Shown piece after piece: positions 18,059 to 29,400 of a stretch of 64,000 bases of DNA. The translations under genes and the position numbers were made by a program. The notes beneath the pieces are model-generated. The model was given only the letters and a program-made list of their open reading frames with translations. It did not search any database and was not told the DNA's origin. Source of the DNA: Paenibacillus sp. FSL R7-0273 (lineage in GTDB: Bacteria > Bacillota > Bacilli > Paenibacillales > Paenibacillaceae); contig NZ_CP009283.1 in the NCBI RefSeq assembly GCF_000758625.1, positions 2,491,501-2,555,500 on the forward strand, in the 5' to 3' direction. Each line of letters begins with the position of its first letter. Within the stretch, counting starts at the first letter, position 1.

Positions 18059-21000
18059 GTGAAGCTGCTTAAAAAAACGTGTGCGATGATGCTCTCCTTT
18101 GTGATGGTATTCCTGTCCACATCAGAGAGCCTGCATGCCCTGGCGGATGCGGCTAAAGCAACAAATACAACCACGATCCAGAATGATTTCATCAAGGTGA
18201 CCGTGGATAATGCTACAGGCCGTTACGGTGTCCGTACCATTGAAGGCCAGCCAATACGCAAAAAGGACCAGAATACAAATTTGCTGTTCCAGGGAGATGA
18301 TCCGGAAACGTCGTTTACGACGTTCCGGATTGACGGAACAGATTATATCTACGGCAACAAATACAAGTTCGACAGCAAGTTTTATTCCGAAACAACAGCA
18401 CCAAAGATTGTAGAGAACTCTAACGGGACGAAGCAGCTTGAAATGCTGTGGAAAATTAAAGGCGTTGAGATCAAGCAGATCCTCATGCTTTACACCGACA
18501 GCAAGGATATGGTGAATTCCGGTAATATCAATATCCGTTATGAAGTCAACAACAAAAGCGGAGCTGTAGTTGAAGTCGGGAGCCGTATCCTGCTGGATAC
18601 GATGGTCGGCGCCAATGACGGACCGCTGTTACAGATCGGCACAGCCTACCAGGCTCCGCTGATGGTAGAAAGAAAGCTGGTGCATGACCCGCGTGCAGCA
18701 GGCATTCCTGAAGAGGATGCTGCGCTGTACAAGCTTCCTTCCTACTGGGTTATGCGTGACAAGCTGGACCTGACCAATCCGCAGGCGACAAATGTTGTCG
18801 CCTACGGCTTCAACAATATTGCCGAGCAGAACATCAACATTGTTGATGAGATGATTGTCGGCCACTGGAACGGGCTGGCCAACACGAAATGGGATTACAA
18901 GGTGAACCCGAATCTGGACTTCACCCGTGATACCAATGATTTCGGAAGCGCCGATTCTGCAGTAGCCTTCTACTGGAACCCGGACAAGATTGCAGCCGGG
19001 GGTTCCCAGAGCTTTGAGACCATATACGGTCTCGGGGAAATCATTGCTCCGGATAAGGTATTCTCAATCCGTTATGTAGACCAGATTCAACAGCTGGCCA
19101 CCCTTGAGGACGACAGTGCCTACAGGGATGAGGGGATTTTCGATATCACCGCCGAGGTGGAGAATCTGGCCGCTTTTAACATGGAGCACTCCAAGATTGA
19201 AGTGCAGCTTACGCTCGAAAGCGGACTGAACTTCGTCAGACTGGACAGTAAAGGGAACGTCGTAAGAGATGCGAACGGCAATGCAGTGCTTGAGAACACG
19301 CGCAGCCGGACACTGGAATTCAAGAAAACGGCATCGCCTGAAGAAGCGGAGCAGGGCATCCTGCCGAAGTACAAGCCGGGTGATACCATTGCCGCATCGT
19401 TTAAGGTGCAGGCTAAAGGCAGACCTTGGCCTACAACCCGCGAATATATGATTACAGCACGCAGTCCGGAGACCCAAAGTGAGATTGAGGGTATGGCGGA
19501 TGAAAGCATCAAGGCACAGTATGAGTCGAACAAATCGAACTTCATCCTGCTGCCTCCGGTGGGCGAAGCTACTCCAACCTACGTATACGGAATGTCGCCT
19601 GAGGAGCTGTACAGCACCGACGTGAAGTATATGACCGTCAACCTGTCGAACATTGAGGCCTACAATACAGGCAACGAGACGACAGCAGCTAACTTTGATC
19701 TGTATCTGAAAGAGACAGTGACGGGTGAACGCTACAAGGTTAACGTACAGGATGCTGTCGTAATGCAGCCGACCGACGACGGAATGTCCGGTGATATGAG
19801 AATCACCTACCGCGGCGGAGATAAAGTGGATGAGGCCGGCAATGTAATTGAAGAAGGCCTCGGACCTGAGCTTCCGCTCGGTGAATACCAGGTGGAGATT
19901 GATTATAAGGGTGATGCCGGCGGCGATGAGGAAATTGCCTCCATGTATGACATCACCACTGAACAGACCATCCTTGTATCCGACAATGACGAATCGCGTA
20001 TCCGCGAAGCCGGCATTATGGTCGTATACAAGCAGCTGGTGGACGTCAGCGGCATCGCGAACGGTTCATCTGTAAGCGGAGATTTGCTTGACGATCTGAA
20101 CAGCCTGTTCCCGGATGAGCCGTTTGAAGACGGAGCGTTCCTCTATAACGCAGTAACAGAATACAAGAAGACCAAAGCGGTAATCGGAATGGCCAGCAAG
20201 GCTGTTGATCCGGAATTCGAGCTGAGTGAATTCATGGATGATGAAGCGCTTGAAGAAACACCTCTCTATAACTACATGCTGTTTGACTCCGAGGAAGACC
20301 TGGAGGAATTCGAGGCTGAAGCAGAGGAAGAGGAGATTGACCGCGAAGTAGTCGTAGTCATTCGCGGGATGATCAAGCAGGTCGGCTCCAAGGCTGACGA
20401 GCAGGTTATTGTAGATACAAAGACTGAACCGGCCATTATAAATGAATCTGTAGCTTATACGGGTAAGGATCTGGCGTTTGTCCGCGGGAAGCTGGATATC
20501 TTCGGCGCGAAGCAGTCTGACGATATGCCGTTCCTGGATACCCTGTTCATCAAAGGGGACGGAACGCTTAGCGTAGCCAGCAGCGGTTTTATTTTCCACA
20601 AAGGGGAATGGACGCTGGACTTCTTTAACGGCTTCAACAAGTCGCTGGGGGATGAGAACTTCAACCTTCCATCGGCCAGCACGGGTGATGATGATGAAGA
20701 AGAAGAGGAAGAAGAAAATACGAATCCTGAAGATGATACCCAGAACGGCAGCCTGAAATGGGCAGTCGGCGGCGTAGGCGACAGATTGAATCCGCTGCGC
20801 CAGGTAATGATCGAGGATGTATACTTCAACAGACAGTCGCTGTTCGCAGCGCCGAGCTTCTCAATTGACGGCTTCGGACTTTCTTTTAACGACTTTATGT
20901 TAAGAGAAGGAGGGATCTCCTTCGGCGGCTCCCTGTCGATGAAGATTATCAATGCAGAAATCAACAACGTTGTATTCAATGATAAAGGTTTTGTCGGCAT

Positions 21001-24000
21001 TGATGCGGCCCTCAAATTCGACTTGGGTGAGGAAGTTGGCTTATTCGGACCTAAGAAGGAAGGCGCCAAGAAAAAGGATGACGACGGACCGGCAAGCCCA
21101 AGCGGTGAAATTACAGTCACCCACTTTGTCCAGGATATCGGCGGAGAGCCGGTAGAGAACCAGTACGGGCTGGCATTTGATGCCCAGCTTAAGAACATGC
21201 TCGAAGTGTCGGTTGAGCTGTCCCTGAAAAAGGTTAGAGACGGCCGGATTCTGCCGGATGTCATCGCCTTCGGGGCGGGACTTCCTTCTCCGGGTATTCT
21301 GATCACGGGTGCTACGTATCTGACTGGAATCCGCGGCGCGGTTCGTGAGCTTGCGGATACGATTGCCGGCGGAAGCAAGGATGATCCGTTCCCGCTGACT
21401 GTATCAGCAGGTGTAAGCTTACGCTTTGGTATGGCTCCGGCTTACTTCTTCGGAGATGTCGATCTGACGGTAAAACGGACCGGACTTAAAGTGGAGGGTA
21501 AGATGGATTTCTCCACTATGGCAGATCCGGAAGATGATGATAAGCTGCCGATGCTCACCAAAGCGCTGCTTGAAGCCCAGTGGGTAACCCCTTGGTTCGT
21601 GCGCGTGGAGGCAGAGATGGATATCGGCGGATGGGATATCATTATCGGTAAAGCGGGGATCTTTGTCGGGCAGAACCTCGAGAAGAACCGTACTGATTTT
21701 GAAGGCTATATCGGCTCCAAAATTCAGATTCCTAATGATGTGCCGATTGTCGGCGGTATGCCGCTATCCAGCATGTTCCTCGGAGTCAACAATGATAAGG
21801 TATGGGGCAGCATCGGCATTCTGCTGATCTCGCTCGGAATCACCTATTACTGGGGCGGCGGGGTTGAATTCGGAACTTCGACAGACCAGCTGCCGGATGG
21901 CGTTATTCATCTGGTTGTAGATGACCCTGAGCTCGGACCTCGTCTGATGGTTATCGGTCAAGGTGTTGAAACTTTGGCAACCTCCGCAGCAGCTGTTCCG
22001 GCAGCCGAGCAGGAGAATCAGGAAATTGTCTACCGCGAAGTAGCCGAAGGTGTGGAATACGTTGAAAATGGTTCTCTGAACGTCAGCGTAGGCGGCATCA
22101 CGGTTAAAAACAGCGGCAGAGTACATGAGATTCCAATGGGTGATGTAACCGGTAATGCGGTTATCGAAATAGAATATGAATCCAAGGATCGTCCGGAATT
22201 CACACTGAAGGATGCAAACGGCAAGCTATTCCCGGTTAAATTCGATAACACGAATACGGACCCGACTGCCAATGCGTTCACTCAATATATTCCGGCAGCA
22301 AACTCCAAAGACCAGGTCGATGTGCGTAAAGCATATGTCATCGTTCCTGCAGATAAGGTAAATAGCGGCACATGGACACTGACGGCTGTTTCCCCGGTCA
22401 AAACCAAGCTGCTGAACGTACCGACTGCACCACAGCTGAACGATATCGTTCTGGCTAAGGACGGCTCGAATGCGAATAAGTTCAACGCTTCCTGGAAAGT
22501 AGCCAATGCAGCCGAAGGGGATACAATCAATCTGTATTTGGCCCAGGATGCGGTTTCCAAGGAAACAACAACGCTGGATAACGGAGAGTCCGTGCTTGAA
22601 GCAGGTGATCCTGGTCTGCTTATTGCCAAGGATATTCCGGTCGGCCAGAACGGCGGCGTCAGCGGCGGAGTAACCAGCGGAAGCACCAGTATTGACGTAA
22701 CGAATGTAACCCTGATGGGCAATCCGGAGGATATCCGCGGACTGCTGAGACAAGGGAATTACTATCTGCGTGCCGAGCTGAAATCCAGCGCGACCTTCGC
22801 TACGAAGACCTCGGTGCAGAAGTTTGAGATTGTTGATCCGTTTGCACCGCAGAACGTCAGCGATCTGAAGGTAGAACCGGCAGGAAACGGACTGTTTGCC
22901 CTTTCCTTCAAGCCGGGAGCGAAGAAAGCCGGACACAGCGGCTATGAGCACAGCTATATTATTGATGCAAAACGTCTGCAGGACGGCGAAATGAAGGATT
23001 ATGACAATTTCGGTGAAATCCTGTTTACAGAATCGGAGCTTGCCCCTTACTGGAATGCGGCAACAGGCAAGTATGAAGACATTCTGATCGGCGGCTGGTC
23101 CGCAACCTCCACATCAGATGTTGTGGAGCTTGGAAGTCTGGAAGGTACCACAATGGACCTGAAGGATGTGAAGTATGTCGGTCTTGAAGTCGGATATGAA
23201 TACGAAATCGGCGTGTCGGCAGCAACAGTTCCGACAGAGGCTGATGACAAGAACCAGAATTACCACTACGCAGACCGGATTGCTGCTGCGAAGAAGCTGC
23301 TTCCTGTACCTGTTAAGCCTAAGCTGAATGTGACAGGCCAAGGTACCGTGGAGAACACCGGAGATTACATCAATCTGCTTACCAAGCAAACGGAACAGAC
23401 ACTGACGTTTACTTCAGATCAGAAAAATGTAACCGTTGAAGCATTCTACGCGGAAGAGTCGATCGGTAAGGCAGCGCTTAGCAACACTGCAAGCGGAAGC
23501 CAGGGCACGCTGAAGCTGACCAAGTTCCAGACAGACGGACCGTTTGCTGTAGAACTGCGTGCAACGAATACAGTAACCAAGGACCTTTCCGTAACCATGC
23601 TTTATCTGACAGTTGATACCATTGCGCCTGTGCTCTACATTGACCAGCCAGCGACTGGAGCAAGAACGGCTAACGACGGTTCGGGCAATAAGATCACTGT
23701 TGCAGGTACTACTACAAAAGGAACTCTGCTGAAAGTAGGCAGCACGGTAGTTCCGGTTGCTGAGGACGGGACCTTTAATGCACAAGTGCCTGTAGCATCG
23801 GCTGATCCGACCGTTGCGCTTCAATTCATTGCTACAGACGGTGCGGGAAATGAAAACTCGGCTGTTGTGAACATCTCGAATGAAAGCTTTGATGTTCCTT
23901 CGGCACTGATTCTCGAGCAGGTTCCTTCTCTTCAGCCTGGAGACAAGAGCATCATTGCTAAGGCTTATCTAAAAGTGGCCGACGGCAAGGACGAGAACGG

Positions 24001-26344
24001 TAAAACGAAGTATAAGCAAGTCGAAGTAAGTCAAAAAGACATGAGCAAAATCACCTACTCTGTAGCATCCGGAGATTCGGTTGATGTGGAGACCGTGGTT
24101 AATGAAGCAACACAGCAGCGCACCACTACCGTCACCGCCCTTGCAACAGGCTCAAGCCTGATTACAGGGGAGTACACAGTAGCGGATGGAGTAACAATCC
24201 AGGGCTTTACGGTTGCTTCGGTTGAAGTGCCTGAGCCTGTGAAGCTGGGCAGTCTGGTTATTTCATCACATGCAATAAACAATGACACCTCACATAGTAC
24301 AGTTATTGTTTCCGATTCTGGTGATATGACCGGCCAGCAGCTGGCGTATAAAGTTTACAGCGGAGACAGCAAAGTTACTCTTCCGGAGTTTAAAGCGGAT
24401 TTGAGTGACTGGAGTATACTCCCTGCGGACGGAAAGGTTCCTGCTAAGACTGGTGATGTCGTTGTAGTAGCCAAACGGACATCCCTGAACAAATTGGCCA
24501 TGGCGGCTGCTACCGTACCGGCAATTGTCTTTACTGGTCTGTCTGTTTCAACAAAGGCAGTCAACAAAGATGAGCTTCATACAAAGGTTGAAGTAGCCCC
24601 TAGTAATATGGCTGGCCAGGAACTGGTATACAAGGTATACAATAGTGCTGCCACAGCAGTACTTCCGGAATTTAAGTCTGATTTAAGCGCATGGAGTAAG
24701 CTTCCAGATAATGGACTGCTTCCTGTAAGCAGCGGTAATGTCGTTGTCGTAGCTAAACGGACTACCCAGGACAAGCTCTCTATGGGGGCAGGAATGGCTG
24801 GAGCAATTATTTATTCCAAAATATCGGTTTCAGCAACAGAACTCACCAATGATACCGGACATACTCAATTAATCCTTGAACCTGGTGATCTGGCTGGTCA
24901 AGAACTTGTCTACAAAGTTTTCATCGGTGGTAAGAATGCTGTGCTTCCGCAATTCAATTCGGACTTGAGCAGCTGGAGTCTGCTGCCGGCAACCGGAGTA
25001 GTTGCTGCCAAGCCTGATGATGTAATTGTTGTAGCTAAACGGACTTCCAAAGAGAAGCAGGCTGTTTCGTCTAATATGACCACTGCGAAAATCTTTAATG
25101 GTATACCGGGTGGTAGTCCTGGAGGTGGAGGCCCTGTTGCACCGGCAGCATCGCCGGCACCTACACCAGCACCTGGCGTATTGCCGTCGGTAACATTAAA
25201 CGGTCAGGATGTTGAAGCTGCGTGGAATAATACGACAGCAGTAATCCATGTTACTGACAGCAGTAAAGCTGCAGAAGGCAGTGGCGATATTGTGATCAAC
25301 AGCACTGATGCTACAGCAACAGGCTACGATATAACACTGGATCTGAGTGTGGTACAGCAGGCTGTTACAGCGAAGAAGAATATTGCGGTCAATGTACCGC
25401 TTGGGCAGTTTGTGCTGACACCGGAGAACCTGGCCGGACTTACAGGCCCGCTCAAGATTACGGTTGCAAACAACGCTGTATCAGACAAGAATGCAATGAC
25501 GGCACTGGCGAAAGCGCAGAACTTCAGTGTACTGGGGTCTGGACAAGGAGCCACAGTTACAGCCAATCTGGCTTCCGGCAAATGGACACCGTCTATGAAG
25601 GCTAAAGTAGCCATTCCTGCGGGAATAACAGCAGCTGAAATTACAGCGGTGGTACTGAAGGATGGACAAGGCAACTGGACAACTATCCCTTGGAAGAAGG
25701 ATAGCAGCGGAAGCAATGTGGATGTGCAGATTACCGGAGAAGGCAGCCTGTTCTTTATTAACAACAGCAAGCTCTTCAAAGATGTATCCAGCAGCTTCTG
25801 GGGAGCAGCAGGTATTAATGAAGCTTCCGGCAAATTGTTCGTGCTGGGTAAATCAGCTGACAGCTTTGCTCCACAGGCACAAGTTACCCGTGCAGAGCTG
25901 CCGACTATTCTGCTTAGAGTAGCAGGTCTTATGAACAATACGTTCATCGGGCAGAACTTCACGGATGTGTCAGCTGGCAGCTGGTATAACCGCAGTGTAT
26001 CCATTGCAGCCGGACTTGGTATCGTCACCGGACAAAGTGCCGGTAAATATGCTCCTCAGGATACTGTTTCAAGAATGGAAGCAATGACGATGGTTGGAAG
26101 ACTGCTGAATGTGGTCAGTGCCGGCGGTGAGATCCTTAGTGATGCAGAAGCTACGCAATTACTCAGTACCTACGCCGATAAAGATTCAATCCCGGCCTGG
26201 GCTAAGCAATCGACCGCGCTCAGCATCAAATACGGTATTATCCGTGGTGTTGACGGCAGCATTAATCCATCCGGCGTATTAACCAGAGCCGAAGCTGCAG
26301 TTATTGCAATCAGACTCAGCCAGTATATTACAGACAAACAATAG
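18059..26344 (+). CDS. Giant SLH-anchored surface protein (2761 residues), function unknown
   Basis: Second gene of the cluster, 28 nt after the first, starting at GTG 18059 with AGGGGGA 6 nt upstream. A signal peptide is visible (MKLLKKTCAMMLSFVMVFL, cleavage near ADA). Residues about 38-330 form a beta-sandwich-like domain. An acidic stretch of Asp/Glu lies near 877-895. A long region of amphipathic strands rich in Gly and Phe follows (about 900-1290). Ig-like modules come next. Three tandem repeats of about 95 residues (about 2063-2347) each contain VYKVY-like, LPEF.DLS.WS.LP and VVVAKRT motifs. A GGGP/TPAPAP linker leads to three SLH modules at about 2570-2761 (ITRAE-like turns VTRAELP, VSRMEAM and LTRAEAA). 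The SLH modules would bind pyruvylated secondary cell-wall polymer. Confidence 0.78.
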   Translation: MKLLKKTCAMMLSFVMVFLSTSESLHALADAAKATNTTTIQNDFIKVTVDNATGRYGVRTIEGQPIRKKDQNTNLLFQGDDPETSFTTFRIDGTDYIYGNKYKFDSKFYSETTAPKIVENSNGTKQLEMLWKIKGVEIKQILMLYTDSKDMVNSGNINIRYEVNNKSGAVVEVGSRILLDTMVGANDGPLLQIGTAYQAPLMVERKLVHDPRAAGIPEEDAALYKLPSYWVMRDKLDLTNPQATNVVAYGFNNIAEQNINIVDEMIVGHWNGLANTKWDYKVNPNLDFTRDTNDFGSADSAVAFYWNPDKIAAGGSQSFETIYGLGEIIAPDKVFSIRYVDQIQQLATLEDDSAYRDEGIFDITAEVENLAAFNMEHSKIEVQLTLESGLNFVRLDSKGNVVRDANGNAVLENTRSRTLEFKKTASPEEAEQGILPKYKPGDTIAASFKVQAKGRPWPTTREYMITARSPETQSEIEGMADESIKAQYESNKSNFILLPPVGEATPTYVYGMSPEELYSTDVKYMTVNLSNIEAYNTGNETTAANFDLYLKETVTGERYKVNVQDAVVMQPTDDGMSGDMRITYRGGDKVDEAGNVIEEGLGPELPLGEYQVEIDYKGDAGGDEEIASMYDITTEQTILVSDNDESRIREAGIMVVYKQLVDVSGIANGSSVSGDLLDDLNSLFPDEPFEDGAFLYNAVTEYKKTKAVIGMASKAVDPEFELSEFMDDEALEETPLYNYMLFDSEEDLEEFEAEAEEEEIDREVVVVIRGMIKQVGSKADEQVIVDTKTEPAIINESVAYTGKDLAFVRGKLDIFGAKQSDDMPFLDTLFIKGDGTLSVASSGFIFHKGEWTLDFFNGFNKSLGDENFNLPSASTGDDDEEEEEEENTNPEDDTQNGSLKWAVGGVGDRLNPLRQVMIEDVYFNRQSLFAAPSFSIDGFGLSFNDFMLREGGISFGGSLSMKIINAEINNVVFNDKGFVGIDAALKFDLGEEVGLFGPKKEGAKKKDDDGPASPSGEITVTHFVQDIGGEPVENQYGLAFDAQLKNMLEVSVELSLKKVRDGRILPDVIAFGAGLPSPGILITGATYLTGIRGAVRELADTIAGGSKDDPFPLTVSAGVSLRFGMAPAYFFGDVDLTVKRTGLKVEGKMDFSTMADPEDDDKLPMLTKALLEAQWVTPWFVRVEAEMDIGGWDIIIGKAGIFVGQNLEKNRTDFEGYIGSKIQIPNDVPIVGGMPLSSMFLGVNNDKVWGSIGILLISLGITYYWGGGVEFGTSTDQLPDGVIHLVVDDPELGPRLMVIGQGVETLATSAAAVPAAEQENQEIVYREVAEGVEYVENGSLNVSVGGITVKNSGRVHEIPMGDVTGNAVIEIEYESKDRPEFTLKDANGKLFPVKFDNTNTDPTANAFTQYIPAANSKDQVDVRKAYVIVPADKVNSGTWTLTAVSPVKTKLLNVPTAPQLNDIVLAKDGSNANKFNASWKVANAAEGDTINLYLAQDAVSKETTTLDNGESVLEAGDPGLLIAKDIPVGQNGGVSGGVTSGSTSIDVTNVTLMGNPEDIRGLLRQGNYYLRAELKSSATFATKTSVQKFEIVDPFAPQNVSDLKVEPAGNGLFALSFKPGAKKAGHSGYEHSYIIDAKRLQDGEMKDYDNFGEILFTESELAPYWNAATGKYEDILIGGWSATSTSDVVELGSLEGTTMDLKDVKYVGLEVGYEYEIGVSAATVPTEADDKNQNYHYADRIAAAKKLLPVPVKPKLNVTGQGTVENTGDYINLLTKQTEQTLTFTSDQKNVTVEAFYAEESIGKAALSNTASGSQGTLKLTKFQTDGPFAVELRATNTVTKDLSVTMLYLTVDTIAPVLYIDQPATGARTANDGSGNKITVAGTTTKGTLLKVGSTVVPVAEDGTFNAQVPVASADPTVALQFIATDGAGNENSAVVNISNESFDVPSALILEQVPSLQPGDKSIIAKAYLKVADGKDENGKTKYKQVEVSQKDMSKITYSVASGDSVDVETVVNEATQQRTTTVTALATGSSLITGEYTVADGVTIQGFTVASVEVPEPVKLGSLVISSHAINNDTSHSTVIVSDSGDMTGQQLAYKVYSGDSKVTLPEFKADLSDWSILPADGKVPAKTGDVVVVAKRTSLNKLAMAAATVPAIVFTGLSVSTKAVNKDELHTKVEVAPSNMAGQELVYKVYNSAATAVLPEFKSDLSAWSKLPDNGLLPVSSGNVVVVAKRTTQDKLSMGAGMAGAIIYSKISVSATELTNDTGHTQLILEPGDLAGQELVYKVFIGGKNAVLPQFNSDLSSWSLLPATGVVAAKPDDVIVVAKRTSKEKQAVSSNMTTAKIFNGIPGGSPGGGGPVAPAASPAPTPAPGVLPSVTLNGQDVEAAWNNTTAVIHVTDSSKAAEGSGDIVINSTDATATGYDITLDLSVVQQAVTAKKNIAVNVPLGQFVLTPENLAGLTGPLKITVANNAVSDKNAMTALAKAQNFSVLGSGQGATVTANLASGKWTPSMKAKVAIPAGITAAEITAVVLKDGQGNWTTIPWKKDSSGSNVDVQITGEGSLFFINNSKLFKDVSSSFWGAAGINEASGKLFVLGKSADSFAPQAQVTRAELPTILLRVAGLMNNTFIGQNFTDVSAGSWYNRSVSIAAGLGIVTGQSAGKYAPQDTVSRMEAMTMVGRLLNVVSAGGEILSDAEATQLLSTYADKDSIPAWAKQSTALSIKYGIIRGVDGSINPSGVLTRAEAAVIAIRLSQYITDKQ

Positions 26345-26352
26345 ATCAGAGG

Positions 26353-26382
26353 ACCCACACCTGTTGAAGAACTGGTGTGGGT
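26353..26382 (+). other. Intercistronic perfect hairpin without a T-run
   Basis: ACCCACACC (26353-26361) pairs perfectly with GGTGTGGGT (26374-26382) around a 12-nt loop, 9 nt after the stop at 26344. No T-tract follows, so it is more likely an RNA-stability, processing or partial-termination element than a full terminator. Confidence 0.6.
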
Positions 26383-26424
26383 ATCCTACTGTATTGAATT
26401 ACATTTCTATTTTAAGGTGGTGTC

Positions 26425-29400
26425 ATGATGGCATTAAAGACAAAATCAATCCTCGGGTTGGCGGTTGTACTGATCGTACTGACTATCGCGGCAGTTACCG
26501 GCGGCTTGATGGCCAAAGCTGACGGCCAAACCTGGTTAACCCCGGCAGATACGTCATGGTACGACCCGGACTATACGACCTTTAAGATTGATACGGTTCA
26601 GAAGCTCGCTGGGGTAGCGAAGCTTGTAAATGAAGATACGGATGACAATGGAAATAAGATTAACGGTCTCAGCGGCAAAATTATGGAAGTAGACCAGGAC
26701 CTTAATTTGAGCGGATATCTATGGGTACCTATCGGAACCGGAGAGTATCCTTTTCTAGGAACGCTCATATCAAAGGATGGACAAATAATCGAAATTTCCG
26801 GGATGAACGTAAAGCCTGATCTGTCCTACCAGGGGCTGGTAGGTAATATGATCGGGGGTACCGTTGGGGGATTTCAGTTCCGGGATAACGGATCGATCAG
26901 TGTAACAAGTGTTACCTATGATGTCTATGCAGGAGCGGCAGTCGGAAAAATGTCGGGTTCCAGTATCGTCTATGACATCAACAACTACATTACTGTTACA
27001 ACGGATAGTGCTCCCTTCACTGCCTACGCAGGCGGGATTGTAGGGATGGGGGAAGGCTCTATTGCCAACTCTTTCAACTATGGTGCAGTTACTGCTAACG
27101 GTTCTTCTGCAGCTGGCGGAATTGTTGGCTACGCTGATGCAGCAGGACTGAATGTAAAGAAAGTAACCAACTCAGGCTCTGTACTTGCTAACGCACAAGG
27201 CGGGGACACCGTCTACGCCGGTGGTATCGCAGGTTATGCAATCGGTACGCTGGTCCTCAATGATGAGAACACGGTAATCAGTAATAGTGCTCCAGTTACT
27301 GTAAACGGTGGTGCTACAGTCTTTGCGGGAGGCATTACCGGTAAAATTGACAATACGGCAGTATTCTCGGACGCAACCAGCAATAGCGGACCGGTTACTA
27401 TTCAGGCTCCTGCCGCAAACGCAACATATGCAGGCGGCTTGCTTGGTGCGGCTGGTGTGATAACCAGTCCGGATATGAGTATTGCATTCGACAATACTGC
27501 AGCTATTATTAATAATGGCGGGAGCAATGTGCATACAGGAGGTATTGCCGGCTACGCAGGCAGCACTGTTACCTGGACTAAGCCGTATACTAACGCTACG
27601 GATGTAACCGCGACTGGTGTACAGAATATCTACACCGGCGGATTAATCGGTTACGCAGCCAAAGGTATCATTTTGAACAATACAACCGCAGACGCCTATA
27701 AGAATACAGCTGATATTCAGGCTAGCGGTAATACTGTAATTTATACAGGCGGTATTGCCGGTTATGATGCTGGCGGGATTATCAGTAATGCTTCCTTTGC
27801 AGGCAGCATCAATGCTGTAGGGACATCCGAAGTGTATACAGGCGGAATAACCGGCTATGAGCTGGGTGGAAGCATACAGGCATCCCAGGCGGGCGATGTT
27901 GCTTCTATTCCAACTATTACTTCAGATGGTACAACCGGCGGGATCACAGGTTATTTGGATGGAACGCTTAATAACGTATCCGTTAAATACATTAAGCTTA
28001 AGGCTACATCTGAAGGAGGTATTGTCGGCGGGATCGCAGGCAGTGCACAAGGTACAATCAGCGGCGCAATTGCCGGTGATTCAGAATCTTCAGATTATAA
28101 GAGCCTGATTATTGAGGCGGCCGTTAGTAATACGTCTGCCGGTGCAGACAATATTACATTCGGCGGTCTGGTTGGTATCAATGATAAAGCGCTGGCGCTT
28201 ACAGACAGCCGTGCTTTCAGAGTAGGACTTCTTAACGAAAGCGGAAAAAGCGCCTATACGCTTGGAGCAGCAGCAGGGAAGCTGAACGCGCTGGCCGTGA
28301 TCGGGACAAAAGAGGCTCCTGTTGTTGTACAGGATTATTTAATAGATTTGAATGCCGATAATAGCATTGCCGGCGGTGCAATCGGGATAAGCCGTTCATC
28401 AGCAATGTATATTGAAGCAAGCCGGATTACGGTTAATGCCAAAGGAACAGCAGCTCATGTTGGGGGAATCTTCGGTGAGAACCATGGGGCAGCTCCTTAT
28501 GTACTGGCTCAAAATATCACCCTTAACGCTCAGAGCACTGACGCGCTGCTGGGAGGGGTTACCGGTCTTAATACCGGATCCTTGACAGATGCGACGGCGC
28601 ATGTAGTTAACATTACAGCTGAAGGCGCACGGACTGAGGTAGGAGGAATTGCCGGCCGTTCAGCAGGTGCAGATGCATCAAACCGGGCCAGCATTATTAC
28701 TCCGGTACTCCATGCTGGTGAGGAAGCTATTCTTACTGTTAACGCGCCGGATATCAAAGCCGGCGGTTTGGTCGGATATGCCACAGCTACAGATATTGTT
28801 AATCCTGTAGTGGGTGCGACAGTACCGGATTATGCCAGCATCTCAGTGAAGACAGCAAATGTTAACGCAGGAGGCTTAGTTGGTGTTCTGGAGAACAGTA
28901 GCTTAAGCGGAGATGCCACTACAGTCAATCTGGAAAATTTGCTTCTGAATACAACAAAAGAAGCAGCCAACGGCTATACCGGCGGGTTTGTCGGATACAA
29001 TGACAAATCCAGAATTGAGCGTCTGGTCGGTAAAGCACTGAACCTTACAATTAATGGTCCTTCCGCAACTACAGGGGGGATGACCGGCTATAATCTGGGT
29101 ACAGATTCAGCAGTTATCACAAACAGTTACATCACCGGCCTTAGCCTTAAGGTGAATGCTACAGCAACAAACTCTACAATCGGAGGGATTGCCGGCCTGA
29201 ACGATGCCCGTACAGGTGACCCTGTACTGAATCCGGGAACTGCAGTAAGCTCTCTTCAGAACAGCCGTACGCAGGGAAGCATCGCAGTAACGGCACCGAA
29301 TTCTAAGCTCGGCGGTATGGTTGGTGAGAACCGCACTCTGATTGCCAACAACAGCATCACAGATAAAATTTCTGTCTCCTCCAGAGGAAATAATGTTATC

